Positions 31,765 through 43,191 of a DNA stretch of 64,000 nucleotides are shown here, one piece after another. A program made the position numbers and the translations under genes. The stretch is from Typha latifolia (Eukaryota; Streptophyta; Magnoliopsida; Poales; Typhaceae): NCBI GenBank assembly GCA_019914945.1, contig CM034111.1:7502001-7566000 (forward strand), read 5' to 3'. The notes beneath the pieces are model-generated. The model was not told where the DNA came from. It did not search any database and saw only the letters and a program-made list of their open reading frames with translations. Within the stretch, counting starts at the first letter, position 1; each line of letters starts with the position of its first letter.

Positions 31765-33900
31765 ATATCTAAGTTCACAAGAATATATACTAAACTACTA
31801 CAAAATCTGGCAAGTCCCATATAGGCCACGACAAATTATCAAGATACAATTAAACAATTGATACACGAGTACACTATAATCCAACATGTATTATACAAAT
31901 CATCGTCTGACATAATAAGGTATAAATATAACAAATAATGATACATCTCAATTTCTATATAAATTATCATCTATATCATCTCGCACCTATAGCTCACCTC
32001 ATCAATCTAAAATATCTTCTCGAGATAACTTAAGTCGCTATCACGTACCACATATCTGATGGGGTTAAAAAAGAAATAAAGAGAGTCATGAGCAAAAGGC
32101 TTAGTGAATAGACCTTACCCCGAATCACTAATGCCAAATAAAGAGTAAATCATGTACTGGATAATATGAATCAAAAAGAACATCATATCATGAATGAGTA
32201 TATGAATATATCCTCAATAATGAATAAATAAAAAGTAGATAACATATCATAACTAATAAAAATATATAATCCTCGACAATGAATAAATAGATCACCATGT
32301 CATACTATCATCATAACTCTCTCTCAAATATGACACATGATGCATGCCGACCATGACAATGCTATTGTACCAAATACTACCATATATGATGTAAATTGAT
32401 AATCAAGTAATCAGATGATAATGAAATCATATGCATTTCTGAACATCTCAGTCATCAATGTCATCTCCATATGTGTCATCATCATACTAGACCACTGTGC
32501 ACAATCAACACCCGGTACCCATTCTCAACATCCTGCCCGAAGGCTCAGAGCATACTCTGCCACCCGTAACTAGTATCTCAAATGATAACCATATCCTGCC
32601 ACCCACTAGGGTATCAACATCTATCCAGACCAGGCACCGTTCTAGCTGATAGAAACCTCGTGAGAATAACTCGCCATATATGCTCTAGCAAATGGCATGT
32701 GTTCGAATGTCTACTACTTACACAGACTAACGACCTCGGACGTAAGGCCACAGGATCATCAAAAGTTGGGGCATCCACCTTAATAATTTTTATAATTTGA
32801 TTGTCATGGTTTCTAGATTCTCGCGACTATGTCGAGCGATCAATCATCCACCAAGCGTGTCCTAACCCTTGCGCCCACTCAGGTATCCTCACGCTTTCCA
32901 TCAACTATCCTATCAATCATATTTCATGCTTTCCTTTTAACTGATAGATCATATGCATATATCTAGTACGATAACAAGCCAATCCATAACAGGAATTTAG
33001 GTGGAATAAAAATTAAGTGAAAAATAATGCAATGTAGTCTACAACCATATAGTCTGCAACCATGTAGTCAACACATGCATACACATACTAATCTATCACA
33101 ACATACATACTTATGCTACAGATCAATTGTACATAAAATTATAATAATATAGTCATATCTAATCATCTCTATATATCAGCAATGTATTCATATACCAAAT
33201 CAGCATAATCAAATGCATGATAAAATATGTTTGACTCAAATCCTCTCTAGATAAAGTCATATAATCATGCTGGAGGCCAAAACATGCATCTACATAATAT
33301 ATAATATATCCTAATTTGAGAAAGGCATCTAAGGGATAAGACTACTCACCTCTAATCAGAAGACCCAATACACGTATCCCTCACGTCCATCAATCAACCG
33401 CCACACAACACTAGCAAGGTCCACGGGGTCTCAAATAAGCGGGTTCGGAGTCTAAAAATGTTTAAGTAACAAAAAGTTAGTTGTTTATCCGATTATAATC
33501 CGTTTGAGTAAAATATGATATTTTATTAGGTTTAAAATTGATTAGATTCATAAGATAAGTTTAATTGTGATAATATTACTATTTTATTAGCATAATTTAT
33601 ATTTGATTTCCAAAAATCCTAGTTTGCTAATTATAGAATAAGTAATAAGTAAATAGTAATTTATCTCTTTTTTGTAAATAACCAAAGACGACTATATATA
33701 ACTATGATTTAATAAAAATATAATTATAAAAATAATAATATTATTAACACTTATTTTATAATAGCTACTTTTATTTAATTAATCATAAATTATACGCAAA
33801 ATAGTCATTATCCTATTATAGAAAAATAATATGCAAGTCTAGTATTCCATTTTATACAAACTATTAGACAATAATAATATAGTACAAAAAGTTGTATAAT
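31765..33900. repeat. repeat R, second unit, right piece
   Basis: Continuation of the R unit interrupted at 7996. It matches 5540-7250 closely at its start and diverges in the AT-rich end. No coding motif; the open frame at 32582-32800 is unsupported. At 33900 it stops after ...TATAATAATAT, at the same place where the inverted R copy at 61907 meets a copia LTR. Confidence 0.75.
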
Positions 33901-34503
33901 AATATACTCAAATCTCTGTAAATCTAAAGGTTTTGTAAATAGATCACCCAACTATTTCTCCGTCTCAACATGTTCTAGTGCTATTGTGTTGTCTTGAACT
34001 AACTCGCGTATAAAATGATGTCGGATATCAATATGTTTTGTACGCGAGTGTTGAACAGGATTTTTCGATATATTAATAGCACTCATGTTGTCACAATAAA
34101 GCACCATCGTATCTTGTTCAATGCCGTAATCTTTGACCATCTGTTTCATCCATAGTAACTGAGAACAACAACTTTCCGCTACAATGTACTCGGCCTCCGC
34201 AGTAGACAAAGATATCGAGTTTTGTTTCTTACTGTGCCAAGCAACCAGATTGTTTCTAATATAAAAATATCCACATGAGGTACTTTTTCTATCATCACAT
34301 GAACCTGCCAAATCAGAATCCGTGTATCCAGATATGATAGCTCCCGAGTCATACGTAAACCAGATACCTAAGTCAACTGTGCCACCGACATATTTTATAA
34401 TACGTTTCACAACAAACAAATGTGTCTCCTTAGGTTCGGAGGCGAAACCTAGCACACACACCGACACTAAATGCAATGTCCGGTCTACTAGCGCTAAGTA
34501 CAA
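33901..34503 (-). pseudogene. copia-4 RNase H remnant
   Basis: Minus-strand RNase H nearly intact for 183 codons: KRIIKYVGGTVDLGIWFTYD, DSDLAGSCDDRKSTSCGYFY, NNLVAWHSKKQNSISLSTAE, DYGIEQDTMVLYCDNMSAIN and HSRTKHIDIRHHFIRELVQD. The C-terminal end after EKQLGDLFTKPLDLQRF is cut at 33901 by joining to repeat R. The extra ORF and 3' LTR of this copy are absent. Confidence 0.9.
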
Positions 34504-35168
34504 AAGACAACAATCATGCTCCTATACGGTGTCGATCAACACTTTTTCCTGAAATATCCTTACCTAGTTTGGTAGTTGTACTCATAGGAGTTCTAGCATG
34601 TTTTGCATTTTCTAAACCGAATTTAGTCACAAGATCCTTAGCATACTTGGTTTGAGTGATAAATATCCCTCTTTCCAATTGAGTAATTTGAAGTCCCAAA
34701 AAGAACTTTAACTCACCCATCATGCTCATCTCAAAATGACTATGCATAAGATCTGCAAACTCCTTAGCTAATGATTGACTCGTTGCCCTGAAGACAATGT
34801 CATCCACATATATTTGTGCCACAACTAAATTCTTGTTCGACCGTCTAATGAACAATGTCTTGTCCACTCCCCCTCGAGTGAATCCCGCATACACTAAAAA
34901 AGTGGTCAACTTCTCATACCAAGCTCTTGGAGCTTGTTTTAGCCCGTAGAGGGCCTTTTTCAATTTAAACACATAAGAAGAAAATTTTACATCTTCGAAC
35001 CCTTTCGGTTGTTCCATATAAACATCTTCATTCAGAGTACCATTCAAGAAAGCACTTTTAACATCCATTTGAAACAATTTAAATTTTAAGTGACAAGCAA
35101 TAGCAAGCAGTATACAAATAGATTATAATCTAGCAACACGAACAAATGTCTCATCAAAATCTATACCC
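34504..35168 (-). pseudogene. copia-4 reverse transcriptase, C-terminal part
   Basis: 187 codons open on the minus strand: FQMDVKSAFLNGTLNEDVYM, KKALYGLKQAPRAWYEKL, the catalytic IYVDDIVFRA (Gly changed to Arg after the Asp pair) and GELKFFLGLQITQLERGIFI. A frame change near 34510 separates it from RNase H. At 35168 it is interrupted by a solo LTR-A; the N-terminal part continues at 36094. Confidence 0.9.
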
Positions 35169-36093
35169 TGATACAATTCGGACTTCACCGATGTCGTCTC
35201 GAGCATGGATTCACTTTAGGAGTGTTTTTATTTCATGTTTTAGTGTTTAATTTCCATTAAAATAAGTTTTCTGTAAGTCGCGTTCGAACGCGGGTGGAGT
35301 GAGTTCGAACGCGGTTTGTGAACGGGGTTGTGAACGTGGTGAAGAGAATGTACTGTGCGTTCGAACGCACCGTGAACGCCCGCATCGCGTTCGCAAATAC
35401 CGACAGCGCGTTCGATCATGCGTTGGAACGCCCGCATCGCGTTCGCAAATCCCGGAAGAGCTAATTCGGTGCGTTCGAACGCGGTCGGGCGAGTTCGAAC
35501 GCGGTCGGCGAAAATTGTGTTTTAGGGTTAATGTGAGTTGTTGGTTAGCCTATAAAAGGATGTGTAGGGCAACCAAAATTATTATTGATTATTGAGATTG
35601 AGTTTTGCCTTGCCTCCTTCGTCTTCTTCGCTCCCGTTTTCTCAATCCCCGGCGACGCCGCTTCTAACCTCCCTCGTCCGGCTAATCACCCTAGTCCCTT
35701 AGGGGTGGCCCTCTTCTCCCCCTTCGTCCAATCTATCCAATACTTGCCCTAATCCTTCCATCAACCACAACTGTTCCACCATCACTTTTCACCGGTGCCT
35801 CCACATTAACGCCGGTCCTCCACCATCCACCATTACCTAGGATCACGTGCCTCCATCCACGGATGCAAAACAGACCACCTGACCTTCGTCCACTAAACGG
35901 ACGATATCTCGAGATCCCCAACTCCGATTTGCCTGCAACTTAATTTGTTCGAAAGCTCTTTTACGAGGCTACAACATATCAAAATCTCACCTCGATCCGA
36001 CAACAGAATATTTTGGGATCTAATTTCAAAGTTCCGTGTCAGATGATATCAAGCTGGTATCAGAGCCTTAGCCCCAAAGAGAAGATCGTATCA
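35169..36093 (+). mobile_element. solo LTR-A
   Basis: Isolated gypsy LTR of 925 bp: TGATACAATTCGG at the start, AAGATCGTATCA at the end, and perfect 5-bp target duplications TACCC (35164-35168 and 36094-36098). The interrupted copia RT reads straight through when the LTR is ignored. The U3 carries seven or more GTTCGAACGC-type motifs (35281-35510) and a TATAAAAGG box at 35551. No internal sequence, so it arose by LTR-LTR recombination. A copy of TGGTATCAGAGCC lies 45 bp inside the 3' end. Confidence 0.96.
35551..35559 (+). promoter_or_regulatory. TATA box of LTR-A
   Basis: TATAAAAGG, conserved at 42649 and 56301 in the other LTR-A copies, about 50 bp downstream of the last GTTCGAACGC palindrome. 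It is a typical plant pol II TATA box and marks the U3/R side of the LTR. Confidence 0.7.
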
Positions 36094-36298
36094 TACCCTC
36101 AACCTGATTATATCCCTATGCTACGAGTCTAGCTTTATTTCGAACTATATTGCCATGTTCATCACTTTTATTCTTGTAAATCCATTTTTTTCCAATAACA
36201 TTCACATTCTTAGGTCTAGGAACTAAATACCAAACATCATTCCTAGAAAATTCCTCTAATTCCTCATGCATAGCATTAACCCAAGAATCGTCTAACAA
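36094..36298 (-). pseudogene. copia-4 reverse transcriptase, N-terminal part
   Basis: Reads LLDDSWVNAMHEELEEFSRN, DVWYLVPRPKNVNVIGKKWI and YKNKSDEHGNIVRNKARLVA on the minus strand, then enters the solo LTR-A. At 36299 it joins gag sequence directly: protease, integrase and the gag tail are deleted across an ACAAC microhomology. Confidence 0.88.
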
Positions 36299-37413
36299 CG
36301 GAATCAATATTGAGTAGAGAAGAGGCAAAAGCAACAAAGTTTTCTTCGTCTTTTCCAGAATCATCATCAGATTCATCTAAATCATCCCAAGTAACTTTCA
36401 TAGCTTTACCCTTCTTCTTAAGGGTATTAGGGCATTCTTGTGCTATGTGTCCAAAACCAGAACATTCAAAACATCGAACTTTATTCTCAGAATTTTTATT
36501 TTTTTGTTTGACACTATTGTTGCTCACACCTATATTCGAACTCGCAATATTCTTCCTTTTCACAAAGGCTTTGCTTTTTTCAAGTTTTTCAGCATTCAAC
36601 TTGTTTGGCTTCCGAAAGAATTTACTAAACTTTTTGACGAACATGGCCAACATCTCAACATCTAAATCACCTTCATCATCAGACTCCTCTATAATTTCTT
36701 CAATTGTGGATAGAGCAATCCCTTTGGACTTCCTCGGTTTTGAAAGACTAGACTCAAATGTTTGTAGATTTCCTACCAATTGTTCAACTTTCATAGAATC
36801 GATGTCCTTACTTTTCTCAATCGTTGTAACTTTCGCCTGAAATCTCTCTGGAAGAGACCTAAGGATCTTACGGACAATTCTGTTTTTAGGAATTTTCTCT
36901 CCTAGGTTGAAACTGGAGTTGACTATATCACTCAGCTTTGCATAGAACTCATCAAATGTCTCATTCTCCTCTATACATAGAGTTTTAAAACTAGTAGTCA
37001 ATCTCTGAAGTTTATAAAGTTTTACAGCCATAGTTCCTTCGTGAGTAGTTTCTAAGATCGTCCAAGCTTCTTTTGCTATCTCACAAGTAGAAATTCTTCT
37101 AAATTCTTTCGAGGAAACACAACTAAAAATTGTATTCATTGCCTTGGTATTCTATCCAACATTTTCATAGTCTGACCTATCCCATGACTCTATCGGTTTA
37201 TCAACAAGTTTATCATCCACCATGTATATTGGTGGACTCCAACCGTTCACAACGGCAAACCATACTCGTTCATCTATAGACTTCAAGTAAGCTCTCATCC
37301 TAGCTTTCCAATATGCATAATTTGATCCATCTAGGATAGAAGGTCTATTAGATGATGGTCCATCTCTATGAAAATCCATGCCTATCTGATCTCTCTCAAA
37401 GGGTGAGAGAAAC
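36299..37413 (-). pseudogene. copia-4 gag (Sirevirus-like)
   Basis: Gag in two open blocks on the minus strand. 37448-37152 holds MDFHRDGPSSNRPSILDGSN, YAYWKARMRAYLKSIDERVW and the N-terminal capsid region. 37139-36276 holds EIAKEAWTILETTHEGTMAV, the acidic SDDEGDLDVEMLAMFVKKFS and the first zinc knuckle CFECSGFGHIAQECP near 36450, followed by an Asp/Ser-rich tail. A stop near 37145 splits the two blocks. The natural start is the Met near 37380, just after the primer site. The gag fuses to RT at 36299 through a deletion. Confidence 0.9.
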
Positions 37414-37428
37414 CGCTCTGATACCAAT
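37414..37428 (-). other. copia-4 primer-binding site
   Basis: The minus-strand reading ATTGGTATCAGAGCGG lies between the LTR end (37429) and gag. It matches initiator methionine tRNA and shows that the adjacent LTR acts as a 5' LTR for copia-4. Confidence 0.85.
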
Positions 37429-38322
37429 TGGAAAATCCCTAGACACATGTATCTAAATACTAGGCAATGATATCACTCGTTCGCTTAAGTAAAAGTCCGT
37501 AGAAATATTAAGAACGAATCCAAACGGGAAAAAAACCACGGATCCAAACTCGGATCAAAACCAATCACTAGAATAGTAGTAGTTACAAGACTGACTCAAA
37601 AAACAACTCGTCGATCCGAACGACTTTGTTCCTCTCAGTCTTGCTCACTAGAACCCACGATTCACTACTTCTCGTGGTTGAAGTCCAACCTCAGTAACCC
37701 TCGAGATTGATCTTTCGTCTAGATAACCCTTAAGACGAAAGATTAACTTTTTAATGATGAGTGAAACCTTGTTAGTTGAAGAACCGATGTAGCCTCAAGA
37801 AGTCTCCTTCAATATGCTTCTTCAACCATCCTAGAGATACGGCATCACAATCATTATATATGATCTCCAAGATAGAGCCAAATGCAAGTCTTATTCGTAC
37901 TCACGAAAGTCCAATTATATCAAACTTTGTTAGTGCATTCGAACGCGGTCCGGGTGCGATTGAACGGCATGATTTGATCTCAGGTGCGTTCGAATGGGCC
38001 CGAGTGCGTTCGAACGCGATAGCTTGAATTCTTTAGGTTGCGTTCGAACACTTTTGTGAATGCAGCTCTCGGTCTGTGTGAACGCAGAACCCGCGTTCGA
38101 ACGCGTTTGTGAACGCGTTTGTGAACGCGACTCTCTGTCTGTGTGAACGCAGATTCCGCGTTCGAACGCGTTTGTGAACGCGGTGTGAACTCAACGGCTT
38201 TTCTCCAATAATCTTGCAATTCTTCAAACTAGAGATATTCTAGACTTGTGTAAAGCTCACATACATGAAAAAATACACTTAGAATATTTTGTACACAATT
38301 GCAAATAAATAAAAACCTAACA
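37429..38322 (-). mobile_element. LTR-C shared by copia-4 and a second copia fragment
   Basis: LTR-C of 894 bp on the minus strand, with two 53-bp units (38040-38170). On its left is a primer site and gag (5' LTR role); on its right, at 38323, is a polypurine tract and 3' non-coding region (3' LTR role). One LTR serving two bodies is the product of recombination between LTRs of neighbouring or sister elements. Confidence 0.88.
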
Positions 38323-38660
38323 ATCTCCCCCTTTGGCAATTTGTGACAAAACACCTAGGTTACAAGATATTACAAAGACTTCAAACTAAGCAATCAACAA
38401 GTCTAGAATATTTTCCACATCAATCCCTGCAAATAAACATATACCAATCCAAGATCAAGTGAAAATAACTTGAAATGAATAAACAATCCAAACACAAGTT
38501 ATCAATGGAGCATAAGTTAAAAAGTACTTAAGTAGACAAAGTTCACAATTACTCCAAGCAAAGTTATAAGCAAGGTTATAAAGACTCTAATAAACTCCCC
38601 CTATTCTCATACTCCCCCTACACACCTAGACACCTAGACACTCTCCCCCTTTTGTTTTTA
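38323..38660 (-). mobile_element. copia 3' non-coding remnant, duplicate of 31181-31519
   Basis: Same sequence and same end point (CTCTCCCCCTTTT joined to LTR-B) as at 31519. It is part of the block duplicated between 30305 and about 33650 and 37429 and about 40787. Confidence 0.82.
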
Positions 38661-38904
38661 GAAAGTTAAGGATGTAACCCAAATGTTTTCATAATTTTTT
38701 GACTACCGGAAAATATTTGACGAATATTTTCCCACGGTCGCGCAGACTGATTCCTGTAATACATCCAGATCTTGATGGAATCGTTGAGTAGCCTATCTTT
38801 GGTTCAAGAACTTATCAAGTGGTATTAGAGCTTAACAATTGGTATCAGAGCTTATCAATTTGTATCAGAGCCTATTAATTTGGTATCAGAGCTTATCAAT
38901 ATCT
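38661..38904 (+). mobile_element. LTR-B end, duplicate of 31520-31764
   Basis: Terminal piece of LTR-B with the tandem TGGTATCAGAGC-like units, ending in GAGCTTATCA and followed by ATATC and R. It matches the gypsy-2 3' LTR end base for base at the junctions. Confidence 0.85.
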
Positions 38905-40955
38905 AAGTTCACAAGAATATATACTAGACTACTACAAAATCTGGCAAGTCCCACATAGGCCACGACAAATTATTAAGATATAATTAAACAACTGATACAC
39001 GAGTACACTATAATCCAACATGTATTATACAAATCATCGTCTGACATAATAAGGTATAAATATAACAAACAATGATACATCTCAATTTCTATATAAATTA
39101 TCATCTATATCATCTCGCACCTTTAGCTCACCTCATCAATCTAAAAGATCTTCTCAAGATAACTCAAGTCGCTATCACGTACCACATATCTAATGGGGTT
39201 AGAAAAGAAATAAAGAGAGTCATGAGCAAAAGGCTCAGTGAATAGACCTTACCACGAATCACTGATGCCAAATAAAAAGTAAATCATATACTGGATAATA
39301 TGAATCAAAAAGAACATCATATCATGAATGAGTATATGAATATATCCTCAATAATGAATAAATGAAAAGTAGATAATATATCATAACTGATAAAAATATA
39401 TAATCCTCGACAATGAATAAATAGATCACCATGTCATACTATCATCATAACTCTCTCTCAAATATGACACATGATGCATGCCGACCATGACAATGCTATT
39501 GTACCAAATACTACCATATATGATGTAAATTGATAATCAAGTAATCAGATGATAATGAAATCATATACATTTCTCAACATCTCAATCATCAATGTCATCT
39601 CCATATGTCATCATCATACTGGACCACTGTGCACAATCAACACCCGGTACCCATTTTCAACATTCTACCCGAAGGCTCAGAGCATACTCTGCCACCCGCA
39701 AGTAGTATCTCAAATGATAATCATATCCTGCCACCCACTAGGGTATCAATATCTATCCAGACCAGGCACCGTTCTAGCTGATAGAAACCTCGTGAGAATA
39801 ACTCGCTACATATGCCCTAGCGAATAGCATGTGTTCGAATGTCTACTACTTACACAGACTAACGACCTCGGACATAAGGCCACATGATCATCAAAAGTTG
39901 GGGCATCCACCTTAATAATTTTTATAATTTGATTGTCATGGTTTTTAGATTCTCGCGACTATGTCGAGCGATCAATCATCCACCAAGCGTGTCCTAACCC
40001 TTGCGCCCACTCGGGTATCCTCACGCTTTCCATCAACTATCCTATCAATCATATTTCATGCTTTCCTTCTAACTGATAAATCATATGCATATATCTAGTA
40101 CGATAACAAGTCAATCCATAATAGGAATTTAGGTGGAACAAAAATCAAATGAAAAATGATGCAATGTAGTCTACAACCATATAGTCTGCAACCATGTAGT
40201 CAACACATGCATACACATACTAATCTATCACAACATACATACTTATGCTACAGATCAATTGTACATAAAATTATAATAATATAGTCATATCTAATCATCT
40301 CTATATATCAGCAATGTATTCATATACCAAATCAGCATAATCAAATGCATGATAAAATATGTTTGACTCAAATCCTCTTCTGATAAAGTCATATAATCAT
40401 ACTGGAGGCCAAAACATGCATCTACATAATATATAATATATCCTAATTTGAGAAAGGCATCTAAGGGATAAGACTACTCACCTCTAATCAGAAGACCCAA
40501 TACACGTATCCCTCACGTCCATCAATCAACCGCCACACAACACTAGCAAGGTCCACGGGGTCTCAAATAAGCGGGTTCGGAGTCTAAAAATGTTTAAGTA
40601 ACATAAAGTTAGTTGTTTATCCGATTATAATCCGTTTGAGTAAAATATGATATTTTATTAGGTTTAAAATTGATTAGATTCATAAGATAAGTTTAATTGT
40701 GATAATATTACTATTTTATTAGCATAATTTATATTTGTTTTCTAAAAATCCTAGTTTGCTAATTATAGAATAAGTAATAAGTAAATATGTTTGACTCAAA
40801 TCATCTCTAGATAAAGTCATATAATCATGCTGGAGGCTAAAATATGCATGTACATAATATATAATATATCCTAATTTGAGAAAGGCATCTAAGGGATAAA
40901 ACTACTCACCTCTAATCAGAAGACCCAATACACGTATCCCTCATGTCCATCAATT
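38905..40955. repeat. repeat R, duplicated copy with internal repeat
   Basis: Near-copy of 31765-33650. At about 40787 it jumps back, so that 40788-40955 repeats 40360-40530 with a few differences. It then ends abruptly at the start of gypsy-A pol sequence. Non-coding; the open frame at 39549-39827 has no support. Confidence 0.75.
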
Positions 40956-41740
40956 ATTCAACCGAGTAGAAGTGCCTACTCATCGCCGGTGCTGCTGGTT
41001 CGGAAGAAAGACCGGAGTTGGCGGTTTTGCGTCGACTACCGAGCCTTGAATGCAATTACTATCAAGGACCGGTATCCAATACCGGTGATCGAGGAGTTGC
41101 TGGATGAGCTCACAGGGTCGGCCTACTTCAGCAAACTTGATTTAAGAGCGGGATACCATCAAATCCGAGTCGACCCTGAAGATGTACACAAAACGGCGTT
41201 CCGAACTCACGATGGCCACTATGAGTTCCGAGTCATGCCGTTTGGGCTCACCAATGCACCGGCCACCTTCCAAGGGTTGATGAATGACCTCTTCCGTCCA
41301 CTCTTGCGTCGGTACGTGCTCGTCTTCTTTGATGATATTCTAGTATACAGCAGGAATTGGAGTGAGAACTTGCGGCACGTGCGGGAGGTATTAAATATCT
41401 TGCGACAAAACCAGCTAAAAGTTAAGATGAGCAAGTGTCTTTGGGGAGAGTCAAGAATGGAGTACTTGGGGCATATAATCTCTGTAAAAGGAGTGGAAGC
41501 CGACCCAAGCAAGATCAAGAATATGGTGGATTGGCTGATTCCTACTAATCGAGGGAAATTGAGGGGATTCCTTGGATTGACAGGGTACTACCGGCGATTT
41601 GTTGCCAACTATGGCAAAATTGCTGCCCCGCTGACCTCCTTACTCAGAAAAGGTGGGTTTCAATGGACGGGCAAAGCAACGGAAGCCTTCGAAGCCTTGA
41701 AGACAGCTATGTCTACAGCTCCGGTTCTAGCACTACCAGA
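40956..41740 (+). pseudogene. gypsy-A reverse transcriptase, 5'-truncated
   Basis: The only uninterrupted RT core in the window. It begins within the fingers ([20 protein letters not shown]) and runs in one frame through [54 protein letters not shown], the catalytic [32 protein letters not shown] and [20 protein letters not shown]. Its 5' part, gag and protease are missing at the junction with repeat R. It is more GC-rich and less decayed than gypsy-1 and gypsy-2, and probably represents the internal region that belongs to LTR-A, since an LTR-A follows it. Confidence 0.92.
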
Positions 41741-42240
41741 TTTCGGCAAGCCCTTTGTGGTGGAGTGCGACGCTTCGGGTGAGGGCATTGGAGCAGTTTT
41801 GATGCAAGAGGGCAGACCCGTGGCATATATGAGCAAAGCATTGTCAAGTCGATCGCGACAGCTATCTACCTACGAGCGAAATGCTAGCGATTCTACACGC
41901 CGTCACCAAATGGCAACCCTACTTGATTGGCCAACGATTTACTATCCGCACGGACCAGCGTAGCTTACCCTACTTCATGGAGCAACGTGTGCACACCCCA
42001 GCCCAACAACGGTGGGTCACGAAACTCCTTGGGTATGACTACAAATTAGTCTACAAAAAGGGGATTGAAAATCGAGCCGCCGATGCTCTTTCGCGCCAAC
42101 CGGACACAAGTGAGCTTGCCGCTCTTTCAGCACCAGCATTTCCTATATCTTTAGATATGTGGGGAACCAATGCAGAAGATCATACCATGGAGGAACTTAA
42201 GCCAGAGTTCATGGATCGCTTTCCAAACTTCAAAGCTTGA
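41741..42240 (+). pseudogene. gypsy-A RNase H joined to polyprotein end
   Basis: RNase [41 protein letters not shown], then a small deletion at about 41878 shifts the frame, continuing as [36 protein letters not shown] and LLGYDYKLVYKKGIENRAAD. After LSRQPDTSEL the integrase is entirely absent: the frame passes within about 40 codons to a short C-terminal tail (PEFMDRFPNFKA) and a stop. A large in-frame deletion has removed integrase. Confidence 0.88.
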
Positions 42241-42267
42241 GGACAAGTTTGCGGAAGCGTGGTGGAT
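42241..42267 (+). other. gypsy-A polypurine tract region
   Basis: GGACAAGTTTGCGGAAGCGT region directly before the LTR start, aligned with the gypsy-1 tract at 4637-4663. Confidence 0.6.
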
Positions 42268-43191
42268 TGATACGATTCGGACTTCACCGACGTTGTCTCG
42301 AGCATGGATTCACTTTAGGAGTGTTTTATTTCATGTTTTAGTGTTTAATTTCCATTAAAATAAGTTTTCTGTAAGTCGCGTTCGAACGCGGGTGGAGTGA
42401 GTTCGAACGCGGTTTGTGAACGGGGTTGTGAACGTGGAGAAGAGAATGTACTGTGCGTTCGAACGCACTGTGAACGCCTGCATCGCGTTCGCAAATACCG
42501 ACAGGCACGTTCGATCACGCGTTCGAACGCCTGCATCGCATTCGCAAATCCAGAAGAGCTAATTCGGTGCGTTCGAACGCGGTCGGGCGAGTTCGAACGC
42601 GGTCGGCAAAAATTGTGTTTTAGGGTTAATTTGAGTTGTTGGTTAGCCTATAAAAGGATGTGTATGGCAACGAAAATTATTATTGATTATTGAGATTGAG
42701 TTTTGCCTTGCCTCCTTCGTCTTCTTCGCTCCCGTTCTCTCAATCCCCGGCGACGCCGCTTCTAACCTCCCTCGTCCGGCTAATCATCCTAGTCCCTTAG
42801 GGGTGGCCCTCTTCTCCCCCTTCGTCCAATCTATCCAACACTTGCCCTAATCCTTCCATCAACCACAACCGTTCCACCATCACTTTTCACCGGTGCCTCC
42901 ACATTAACGTCGGTCCTCCACCATCCACCATTACCTAGGATCACGTGCCTCCATCCACGGATGCAAAACAGACCACCTGACCTTCGTCCACTAAACGGAC
43001 GATATCTCGAGATCCCCAACTCCGATTTGCCTGAAACTTGAATTTTTGGAAAGTTCTTTTACGAGACTACAACATATCAAAATCTTACGTCGATCCGACA
43101 ACAGCATATTTTGGGATCTAATTTCAAAGTTCCGTGCCAGATCGTATCAAGCTGGTATCAGAGCCTTAGCCCCAAAGAGAAGATCGTATCA
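42268..43191 (+). mobile_element. gypsy-A 3' LTR (LTR-A)
   Basis: LTR of 924 bp with TGATACGATTCGG and AAGATCGTATCA termini, which are 9-bp perfect inverted repeats of each other. Palindrome cluster at 42378-42600, TATAAAAGG at 42649. Unlike the other LTR-A copies it adjoins its internal region on the left, linking LTR-A to gypsy-A. The right flank is inverted repeat R. The open frame at 42397-42693 is LTR sequence. Confidence 0.93.

Noticed and set aside
35299..35595. Open frames of about 98 codons in LTR-A (also 42397-42693 and 56048-56275)
   Set aside because: They consist of palindrome-cluster DNA in the LTR U3 and extend through the TATA box; the similarity between copies is explained by LTR homology.
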